Below, piece after piece: positions 5,471 through 11,915 of a DNA stretch of 13,355 nt; position 1 is the first letter of the stretch, and the number at the start of each line of letters is the position of its first letter. The stretch comes from JABFRZ01 sp036376275. Its GTDB lineage: Bacteria > Planctomycetota > UBA1135 > GCA-002686595. The stretch spans positions 1-13,355 of the forward strand of contig DASVAP010000048.1 of the NCBI GenBank assembly GCA_036376275.1. The letters are read 5' to 3'. A model generated the notes under the pieces. It did no database searches, was not told where the DNA came from, and saw only the letters and a list, made by a program, of their open reading frames with translations. A program made the translations under genes and the position numbers.

Positions 5471-8422
5471 TCAGAGGTTCACGCTCAGTCCGAACGAGTA
5501 CTCGCGTCCCTTGGTGTAGGACTCCCTGGTGGAGTCGCCGGGGAGGTACTCCGAGCGGTACACCTCCTCGATCTCCGGGTTGGTCAGGTTCTTGAGCTGC
5601 GCGCCCAGCGACAGGTGCCGGCTGAGGCGGTAGGAGAAGCTCAGGTTGAGCGTGCCGAACTCCTTGGCGTAGATGTCCGGCACGAAGTTGCCGACCGAGT
5701 TGCCGCCGCCGGCGACCAGCTTGTCGCCCTCGACCGTGTAGAAGATCGCGAACTGCGCGCCGAGGTCGGGGAGGTCGTAGGTCAGGTAGAGGTTGTAGAG
5801 GTGCTCGGGCGTGGCGGTCATGTCGCGCGTCGTGCGCGGCACGCCCAGCAGGATGAAGTCGTCGATCTCGTCCTGCGTCAGCTCGACCTCCGAGTCGATG
5901 AAGGTCGCGTTGGCGCCGAGCGAGAAGGCGTCCAGGCCCTCGTGGAAGCGGCCCAGGTTCTGGCGCATCTCGACCTCGTAGCCGTCGAGCTCGCCCCCCG
6001 GGTAGTTGACCGGCGTCGTGTAGGTGAAGTTGACGAGCTTCTGCACGTACTCGATCGGGTCGTCGATGATCTTCTTGAACCAGGACACCGAGACGAAGCC
6101 GCCCTCGTAAGGCGTCCAGTCGAGGCGCAGGTCGTAGTTCTGGAGCGCGCTCATCTCGAGCTCGGGGTTGCCGAAGAAGATCGGGCCGCCGAGGTACTCC
6201 TGCTGCAGGATCGGGGTGAGCTCCTTGAACGTCTGGCGCGCGACGGTCTCGGCGTAGGAGGCGTGCAGGATCAGGCGCTCGATCGGCTCGTACTTGAGGC
6301 CGATCGCGGGCAGGACGTCGTCCTGGCCGAAGTCGACGTCGGCGTCACCCGGATCGAGGTCCTGGATCGTCGAGCCGCCGGGCGGGAACCAGAAGGCCAG
6401 GGCCTCCGGGTCGTTCACGATGCGGATGTCGGTGGCCTCGAAGCGCAGCCCGGCCACCACGGAGAGCGGCTCGGACAGCGGCAGGTCGAGCATGGCGTAG
6501 GTCGCCGAGACGTCCAGGTCGCCCTCGTAGTCGACGTCGAAGTCCGAGGCCGTGATCGGGTGGTCCTCGAAGGGGAACGACTCGCTCCAGAAGTCGTCGA
6601 AGTCGCCCGCGAACTGCGCCGAGAGGTCGCCGAAGTTGCTGAAGGTGTCCTGGTCGAAGGAGCGATCGACCTTGTCCTGGTAGAGACCGAGCTGCAGGTA
6701 GCCCTCGTGCCCGGCCCACTGCTCGAAGGGCCACTTCAGGTCCACCCCGTAGGCCGTGCTCTCCTCCTCGATCGTCTTGAAGATGCGCTGCAGGTTCCCG
6801 AGGTTGACGTTGGCCGAGGGCGGGAACGGCACCCACACCGGCGGCTCGATGCCCGGGAGCTGCGGGTTGAAGGACTCCGGCAGGAACAGCGTGCCGAACT
6901 GGCGCTTGTCGGGCTGGTCGAGGTCGGCCGAGCTCAGGGCGCCGATCCAGGAGAGCTCGGGAGCCTTGAAGGTGAAGCTGCCGATCCGGCGTGAGTCGAG
7001 CGGGAGCCGGTGCGAGCCGAAGAGCTGCAGCGAGTCGACCGTGCGCTCGGTGTACTCGAGCGTCTCCTGGCGGTTGTAGGGCGCCGCGCGCCGGTCGTTC
7101 GAGTTGTTCCCCGGGCCGTTCGGGTCGTCCGGGTCGTAACCGGGGAAGAAGAACTCCTTGCCGCGCGTGTCCTCGGCCAGGGTGGCCGTGTCCTCGGTCG
7201 TGCGCGTGTAGAGGTAGGTCAGGCCGAGCCGGTGCGCCTCACTCTCCAGGCCGAGCGTGCCGAGGCCGCCCCACTGCACGCCCTGGGTCGCCTGGGTCAC
7301 GTCGTACAGCGCCGTCTTGAAGTCGCCGTCCTGCACCGTGCCCTGGATCGCCTCGGGCGTGAGCGTCGTGTTGCCCGGGCTGAGCCACAGCGAGTCCTGG
7401 ACGGCGTCGTCGACGAAGAAGCTGTCGCGCTCGTAGTAGAGGCTCGTGAAGGCGCCCAGCTTCATGCCGTTCGCCAGCTCCCACTTGCGCCCGGCGTCGA
7501 AGGAGCCCTTCCAGTCGACCGGGGCCTCGGTCTCGGACACGCCCACGGCGCCGTCCCAGTTCCCGCCCAGGTTCCCGGTCTGGACGTCGCGACTGCCGTC
7601 GTCGCTGCCCCAGGCGTCGATCCCGCCGCCGTCGTAGGAGAGGAAGTCGTCGCGGCCCGCGGCCTGGTCGTTGTAGCTGTACTGGAGCTTCAGGCGCAGC
7701 ACGGTCTCGTCCGGGATGCCGCGCAGGCGCACGTCGACGGCGCCGCCGGAGGCGTCGCCCTGCTGGTCGGGGGTGAAGGTCTTCGAGACCTGGATGCTCT
7801 CGATCACCGCCGCCGGGAACTGGTCCAGCTCGACCGCGCGCTTGTCCTCGTCGGCCGAGGGCAGGCGCACGCCGTTGAGCTGCGAGGAGACGTAGCGGTC
7901 CGGCAGGCCGCGGATCACGGCCGATTTGCCGTCCTGGACCGTGGCCCCGGCCACCAGGCGCAGCGCGCTGGCCGCGTCGGAGGCGCCGGCGCGGCTCATC
8001 AGCTCGGCGCTGATCGAGTCGAGCAGGGCCGGAGCCTCGAAGCGCAGGTCGAGCAGCGCGGCCTCGGCCCCGGCCCCGAGCTGGAGCAGGTCCTCGACCA
8101 CGAACTCCTCCATGTCCGTGAACTCGCCCGAGAGCGAGATCACGCCCACGTCGGTGAGCTGCCCGGCCGTGACGACCACGTCGGCCCGCACCACGCGCAC
8201 GTAGCCCTCCTTGGCGAACACCAGGGTGTAGGCGCCGGGCGCCAGCTCGGCCAGCAGGAAGGCGCCCTGGTCGCCGGTGCGCACGCTGCGGCCCGTCTCG
8301 ATCGCCGTCACCTCGGCCAGCGCCAGCGGGACCTCGAAGTCGCGGTCGTACAGGATCCCGCGGATCGAGCCGACCTCCTGGGCGTGCGCAACCATGGTGA
8401 GGAAGAGGAACGCGGCGAGCAC
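5471..8422 (-). CDS. TonB-dependent outer-membrane receptor with N-terminal carboxypeptidase-regulatory-like domain
   Basis: This 983-residue outer-membrane transporter has, in order: a short signal sequence ending AHA (residue 14); a carboxypeptidase-regulatory-like beta-sandwich at about 18-97 (GSIRGILYD to GVISL); a TonB-box candidate EEFVVED at 105-111; a plug domain at about 125-235 containing VIRGLPDRYVSSQLNG and ESIQVSKTFTP; and a long beta barrel ending YSFGLSVNL. The plug region resembles the large Xanthomonas/Caulobacter-type receptors, while the extra N-terminal domain recalls Oar of Myxococcus and Bacteroidota receptors. The substrate cannot be read from the sequence. The start is GTG, with GAGGA nine bases upstream, and an in-frame stop lies 57 bases before it, so no better start exists. 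The signal sequence lacks a basic residue near its N-terminus, which is unusual. Its genes for energisation follow directly in the operon. Confidence 0.95.
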   Translation of the reverse strand: MLAAFLFLTMVAHAQEVGSIRGILYDRDFEVPLALAEVTAIETGRSVRTGDQGAFLLAELAPGAYTLVFAKEGYVRVVRADVVVTAGQLTDVGVISLSGEFTDMEEFVVEDLLQLGAGAEAALLDLRFEAPALLDSISAELMSRAGASDAASALRLVAGATVQDGKSAVIRGLPDRYVSSQLNGVRLPSADEDKRAVELDQFPAAVIESIQVSKTFTPDQQGDASGGAVDVRLRGIPDETVLRLKLQYSYNDQAAGRDDFLSYDGGGIDAWGSDDGSRDVQTGNLGGNWDGAVGVSETEAPVDWKGSFDAGRKWELANGMKLGAFTSLYYERDSFFVDDAVQDSLWLSPGNTTLTPEAIQGTVQDGDFKTALYDVTQATQGVQWGGLGTLGLESEAHRLGLTYLYTRTTEDTATLAEDTRGKEFFFPGYDPDDPNGPGNNSNDRRAAPYNRQETLEYTERTVDSLQLFGSHRLPLDSRRIGSFTFKAPELSWIGALSSADLDQPDKRQFGTLFLPESFNPQLPGIEPPVWVPFPPSANVNLGNLQRIFKTIEEESTAYGVDLKWPFEQWAGHEGYLQLGLYQDKVDRSFDQDTFSNFGDLSAQFAGDFDDFWSESFPFEDHPITASDFDVDYEGDLDVSATYAMLDLPLSEPLSVVAGLRFEATDIRIVNDPEALAFWFPPGGSTIQDLDPGDADVDFGQDDVLPAIGLKYEPIERLILHASYAETVARQTFKELTPILQQEYLGGPIFFGNPELEMSALQNYDLRLDWTPYEGGFVSVSWFKKIIDDPIEYVQKLVNFTYTTPVNYPGGELDGYEVEMRQNLGRFHEGLDAFSLGANATFIDSEVELTQDEIDDFILLGVPRTTRDMTATPEHLYNLYLTYDLPDLGAQFAIFYTVEGDKLVAGGGNSVGNFVPDIYAKEFGTLNLSFSYRLSRHLSLGAQLKNLTNPEIEEVYRSEYLPGDSTRESYTKGREYSFGLSVNL

Positions 8423-8565
8423 GGGAGGGAGTCCTCGGCCGGAGCTCGCGGGAAGCGGGGCTGGGCTTCCCGGCGCTCACCGCGGCCTTCACGGACGGGA
8501 GCGTATGAAGGGGTTCTTGCGCGGCGGCTAACGGACGGTCAGGGGAGCGTGAAGACGCCGGCGGC
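8423..8565 (-). promoter_or_regulatory. Upstream region of the receptor operon
   Basis: These 143 bases separate the helical-repeat gene from the receptor gene and are the only gap in which a promoter for the TonB operon could lie close to its first gene. The least GC-rich part is near 8502-8515. A weak promoter-like pair on the minus strand is TTAGCC (8526-8531) and CATACG (8502-8507), 18 bases apart, which would give a leader of about 70 bases. The block ACGGACGG occurs twice, 40 bases apart (8491-8498 and 8531-8538), each followed by GGAGCGT within a few bases, and could be a binding site. None of this is strong evidence, and read-through from the upstream gene is equally possible. Confidence 0.25.
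8449..8472 (-). promoter_or_regulatory. Leader hairpin before the receptor gene
   Basis: The arms CGGGAAGC (8449-8456) and GCTTCCCG (8465-8472) pair perfectly over eight bases around an eight-base loop. In the minus-strand transcript this hairpin lies 26 bases before the GTG start of the receptor. No T-tract follows it, so it is not an obvious terminator. It could affect mRNA stability or translation, or occur by chance in such GC-rich DNA. Confidence 0.3.
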
Positions 8566-9867
8566 TCACCAGGGCGCCACGAGGCCGGCGCGGATCGCGA
8601 GGATGCGCTGCCAGAGCTCGGGGTCCGGCGTGACGCCGAGGCGCGCCATCGAGAGGCACGTGGCCACCAGGTCCTCGGCGCGCGGACGCGCGTTGGCGTT
8701 GAGCGCGCCCTCCTCCAGCGCGCGCCGGTAGAAGGTCAGCGCGCCCGCTCCGTCGCCCAGCGCGAGCGCGGCCTCGGCCAGCGGGCGCAGCGCGCCGGCG
8801 CGGTAGATCTCGACGATGTTCGCGCGCTCGGCCTCGTAGCGCGCGGCGGCCTCGGCCAGCTCGGCGCGCGCGCCCGCGGCGTCGCCCACGCTGTGGCGCA
8901 GGCTCGCCAGGCTCGCGCGCAGCGGGATCTCGTGCTCGGGGATCCAGGCGCCGCTGGCGCAGACCTTCTTCACGATCGCGTCGGCCTCGCGCAGGAGCTC
9001 GCGCGCCTTGTCCGTGTCGCCGTGCAGGAGCGCGGCGCCCGCGGCGCGGCGCAGCAGCTCGAAGCGCACGTCCATCGGCAGCCTGGCGGCCGGGTCGCGC
9101 AGGGCCCGCTCGGCCCGCGCGCGGCGCTCGGCGTCGGCGTAGAAACGCCCGTAGAGCTCGACGCAGGCCTCCAGGGCGTTGCGGGCGCGGTCGAAGCTCA
9201 TGCCGGGGAGCTCGGTCTCGAGCGCGACCATCAGGACCTCGAAGTCCTCGGCCGTGGCCTGGCGGGCGCGCACCGCGTCCACGCGGCCAGCCTCGGACTC
9301 GACCACGCCGGCCTCGAGCGCCGCCGCCTGCTCCTCCTCGCCGTGCAGGACCAGTGCCTGGGCCATGCGCACGCGGATCTGGTCGCGCTGCCAGTCCTGC
9401 GGGCTCTCGACCGCGCCGTCGTCGTAGCCGAGCTCGTGCTGCAGCTTCCGGTCGAGCTCGTCGGCCGCGGCCTGGGCGATCGCCAGGCACCGGCGCGCCT
9501 CGTCCACCAGCCCGCGCTCGACCAGCGGCCGCGCGAGCTCGGCGCAGGCGGCACCCTTGCGCCAGTTGGCGATCTGGTCGGCGTAGGCGCGCGCGGTCCG
9601 GAGCTGCCCGAGCTCGATGCAGGCGCGCACGACCTCCTCCTGGAGCAGCGAGCGGGTCTTGACGTGCGGGTGCGCCGGCATCGCCGTGGCCGCGGCGAAG
9701 GCCAGGTCCAGCAGGCGTCGGCCGTCCCTGGAGAGCTCGTCGTCGGCCAGGCGCGACGTCGCGGCCGGGGATTCCTCGGGCCGCGCCTGGGCCGCCGCGC
9801 TGGGGTCCGTCATCCACAGGCCCGCCGCGAGGGCGAGCACGATCGAGAGGGAGATCGAGGGCTTCAT
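8566..9867 (-). CDS. Exported helical-repeat (TPR-like) protein of unknown function
   Basis: This 433-residue protein starts with a signal peptide (MKPSISLSIVLALAAGLWM, probable cleavage near AAAQA at 24-28). The rest is an Ala/Glu/Arg/Leu-rich series of amphipathic helix pairs that looks like degenerate TPR repeats, for example segments with ARAYADQIANW, AGAALLHGDTDKARELLREAD and GDGAGALTFYRRALEEGALN. No catalytic motif is visible. It is inferred to be a periplasmic scaffold or binding protein. It lies between the beta-helix gene and the receptor gene on the same strand, which suggests a role in the same system. The ATG at 9867 was chosen because the signal peptide begins there; GGGAG is only two bases upstream, so the ribosome binding site is poorly placed. 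An in-frame GTG at 9879 would add four residues. The frame is open 48 codons further upstream but lacks a signal-like start. Confidence 0.8.
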   Translation of the reverse strand: MKPSISLSIVLALAAGLWMTDPSAAAQARPEESPAATSRLADDELSRDGRRLLDLAFAAATAMPAHPHVKTRSLLQEEVVRACIELGQLRTARAYADQIANWRKGAACAELARPLVERGLVDEARRCLAIAQAAADELDRKLQHELGYDDGAVESPQDWQRDQIRVRMAQALVLHGEEEQAAALEAGVVESEAGRVDAVRARQATAEDFEVLMVALETELPGMSFDRARNALEACVELYGRFYADAERRARAERALRDPAARLPMDVRFELLRRAAGAALLHGDTDKARELLREADAIVKKVCASGAWIPEHEIPLRASLASLRHSVGDAAGARAELAEAAARYEAERANIVEIYRAGALRPLAEAALALGDGAGALTFYRRALEEGALNANARPRAEDLVATCLSMARLGVTPDPELWQRILAIRAGLVAPW

Positions 9868-10030
9868 CGCTCCCGTCACGCTAGGGAGGCCGTGTTGCCG
9901 CTCGATCAAGAGCCCGTGAGGCTTCCCCTGCGGAGGACCGGGGCGGCGCGATCGATCAAGGAACGGAGAAGAGCCAGCGGGCCGCGGGGGCGCGGAGGAC
10001 CCCCCGCTCACCGGACCTCCTCAATGAGCA

Positions 10031-10064
10031 GGGGGCGAGGCGTGCCCGTGCACGCCTCGCCCCC
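10031..10064 (-). terminator. Strong hairpin after the beta-helix gene
   Basis: A perfect 15-base-pair inverted repeat, arms GGGGGCGAGGCGTGC (10031-10045) and GCACGCCTCGCCCCC (10050-10064), encloses a four-base loop. It begins 17 bases after the stop codon of the beta-helix gene, in the position expected of a terminator. The minus-strand transcript lacks a U-tract after it. A short TTT follows on the plus strand only. It may therefore stop transcription by a strong stem alone, or mainly protect the mRNA 3' end. Confidence 0.7.
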
Positions 10065-10081
10065 TTTCGGGCCGGTCGTTC

Positions 10082-11638
10082 CTACAGCTTCTTCGCCGCC
10101 GTGTGGCACGGCTCGATGAAGCCGAAGGCGTCCGCCGCGGTCCAGCCGCACAGCCAGGGCCGGATCTCGAGGTTGCCCACGTCCGGACGGAAGGCGCCGC
10201 GGTACTGGGCCGGGGTGAAGAAGCCGTCCGCCGGAGCCATGCCCACGCTCGTGACCGCGTCGTTGGCCGGGCGCGGGTCGAGCGTCAGCACGCGGCGCAT
10301 GGTGAGGCCGAGGTACGTCAGGTTCGGAGCGCGCACGATCTTGCGGATCGGGCTGTTCGCCGCCAGCACGTTGTTGTTCGCGCCGCTCGCCGGCAGCACG
10401 CCGCGCGCCGTGGCCTCGGTGTAGGCCGCTCCGTTGAGGTTGTTGAAGAAGACGCTGTCCTTCATCTCGGCCAGGAAGCCCGAGGTCTGGGCCGGGTAGA
10501 AGGTCGCGCGCGGGGCGCAGTCGTTGGCGTAAGCCGGGACCGCGTTGTAGGGCGTGGTCCAGGTCGCGGCCCAGGAGAGCGTGCCACCCGTGCCGTAGCC
10601 GAGACCACCGTCGCCGTCGACGTTGTCGAAGCTGACCAGGCGCTCGCCCAGGTCCATGAAGATGCAGTTGCGGTACTGGACGCGCGCGTTGTCGCGCCAG
10701 GCCGTGCCGTGGTCGCCGCTGACGGGCTGCCCGATGGCGGTGACGTTGTAGACGACGGCCGTCGTGACCGGCTGGTAGTCGGCCTGCTCGGCGCCGTCGA
10801 CCTCGAAGATGTTGTCGCCCGTGCCCGAGCCCTGGGCGGCCTGGGAGCTGTAGCCCTGGACGATCAGGCCGAACTGGGCCTTGCCGCGCCAGCCCTGGTC
10901 GACGTCGAAGCTGTCGTCGCCGATGTTCCAGATGTTGAAGTACTTGAGGTTGACCGTGCCGCCCCAGATCTCGATGCCGTCGTCGACGTTGTTCATGATC
11001 TCGACGTGGTGGATGTCGGTCGCGCGACCGATGCCGCCCAGCGAGAGGCCGTTCAGCTCGTTGTTCAGGCCGATGCGCTTGCCGCCGTAGCGGATCGAGA
11101 CGTAGGCCAGCGTGCCGCTGTCGTCGTTGTCGTTGCCGCCACCGTAGCGGTCCGTCGCCGGGCCGCTGGTCAGGCCTTCCATGTCGGCCACGTTGGCCGC
11201 GTTGCAGGTCGCGGTGTTGCCGCCGACGGCGTTCTCGGAGATGTAGGCGTTGCCCATGATCGTGAGGTTGCCCCACTCGTTCTGGGCCTCGCGCCAGACG
11301 CCCGTGCGCGGACCGCCGGTCCAGGTGGCCACGTCGGCCTTCGACGTGAAGATGATCGGCTTCTCCTTGGTGCCGAGCGCGAAGATCCTGGAGCCGCGCG
11401 TGACCGCCAGGCTGCCGCCGATGTTGGTCGTGCTGGCGATGACGGTGCCGGCCTCGATCGTCAGCGTCGCGCCGTTCGTGACGTAGACCTGGTCCTGGAT
11501 GTTGTAGGTGTTGTCCGCCGTCCAGGTGGTCGAGGTCGTGATGTTCGACGTCACGAGCACCTCGCCGGCGTGGGCCAGGCCGGCCGCGCCGAGGCTGGCG
11601 ACGAGGGCCGCGGAGGTCTTCTTGATCAGGTTTCTCAC
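10082..11638 (-). CDS. Exported right-handed beta-helix protein, possible partner of the TonB receptor
   Basis: This 518-residue protein has a classical signal peptide (basic RNLIKK start, hydrophobic core, cleavage after AHA at residue 24). Next comes a beta-helix start of the type VYVTNGATLTIEAGTVI (51-67), then repeating short strands and turns typical of parallel beta-helix (pectin-lyase-like) folds. The segment DDGIEIWGG (219-227) and GDDSFDVDQGWRGKAQ (240-255) is acidic and looks like a conserved core or metal site. Other Asp/Gly-rich loops at 167-175 and 338-346 could bind calcium. The C-terminal region has paired cysteines (497, 511). I recall related proteins beside TonB-dependent receptors in several phyla, mostly unnamed or mis-annotated; the function is unknown. 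The start is GTG, with AGGA about 11 bases upstream. An open frame further upstream was rejected because the signal peptide starts here. Confidence 0.88.
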   Translation of the reverse strand: MRNLIKKTSAALVASLGAAGLAHAGEVLVTSNITTSTTWTADNTYNIQDQVYVTNGATLTIEAGTVIASTTNIGGSLAVTRGSRIFALGTKEKPIIFTSKADVATWTGGPRTGVWREAQNEWGNLTIMGNAYISENAVGGNTATCNAANVADMEGLTSGPATDRYGGGNDNDDSGTLAYVSIRYGGKRIGLNNELNGLSLGGIGRATDIHHVEIMNNVDDGIEIWGGTVNLKYFNIWNIGDDSFDVDQGWRGKAQFGLIVQGYSSQAAQGSGTGDNIFEVDGAEQADYQPVTTAVVYNVTAIGQPVSGDHGTAWRDNARVQYRNCIFMDLGERLVSFDNVDGDGGLGYGTGGTLSWAATWTTPYNAVPAYANDCAPRATFYPAQTSGFLAEMKDSVFFNNLNGAAYTEATARGVLPASGANNNVLAANSPIRKIVRAPNLTYLGLTMRRVLTLDPRPANDAVTSVGMAPADGFFTPAQYRGAFRPDVGNLEIRPWLCGWTAADAFGFIEPCHTAAKKL

Positions 11639-11687
11639 GGGGGGTGGTTTCCTGTGTGGGTCGAGGAAGAGTCGCAGCACGGGCCTC

Positions 11688-11706
11688 CCGGGAGCCGTTC
11701 TCCCGG
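11688..11706 (-). promoter_or_regulatory. Leader hairpin before the beta-helix gene
   Basis: The arms CCGGGAG (11688-11694) and CTCCCGG (11700-11706) pair perfectly over seven bases with a five-base loop, about 50 bases before the GTG start of the beta-helix gene. It overlaps the first unit of the tandem octamer. It may be a structured mRNA leader; chance cannot be excluded in DNA this rich in GC. Confidence 0.3.
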
Positions 11707-11720
11707 TCGTTCGGTCGTTC
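11705..11720. repeat. Tandem octamer GGTCGTTC x2
   Basis: GGTCGTTC occurs twice in direct tandem, upstream of the beta-helix gene. The ten-base form CGGTCGTTCC at 11712-11721 is found again at 10073-10082, immediately after the coding part of the same gene. The repeat could be a protein-binding site or a trace of insertion; it is short, so chance is possible. Confidence 0.4.
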
Positions 11721-11915
11721 CGTGCGGCGCGGAAGGTAGGGAGCCGCTGTTGGGTGGAGGTGAAGATCGGGTGAGGCTTCGCCTGCCCGCGCCGCAGGTG
11801 GCGCGCGGTCGGCGCGGGTCCCGCGCGCTCGTCCCAGGCCGCGACGACGTTTGGAGAGTCTTTGCGCGCGCTTGATCCCGAGCGTGTCCTCGCCGTGCAC
11901 TCTCCCCCGGCTCCC

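Larger units (their letters stand above)
11639..11915. promoter_or_regulatory. Divergent intergenic region between the beta-helix gene and the plus-strand genes
   Basis: These 277 bases separate two divergently oriented genes and must hold their control signals if each has its own promoter. I see no convincing -35/-10 pair on either strand. Minus-strand candidates such as TACCTT near 11734-11739 lack a properly spaced -35. The part next to the beta-helix gene contains a seven-base-pair hairpin and a tandem octamer, described separately. No small open frame with a convincing start was found. Confidence 0.4.

Noticed and set aside
7239..8492. Alternative 417-residue start region for the receptor
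   Set aside because: It is frame-shifted relative to the receptor, Arg/Gly/Pro-rich and without a membrane or signal segment; kept only as a note on the possible N-terminal problem.
4448..8731. Plus-strand open frames of 848 and 573 residues opposite the receptor gene
   Set aside because: They mirror the codon structure of the receptor on the other strand and show no signal peptide, motif or ribosome binding site.
9902..9960. TCGATCAAG repeated 50 bases apart upstream of the helical-repeat gene, as a promoter or operator
   Set aside because: It is only nine bases long, with no correctly spaced -10 element; chance occurrence is likely.
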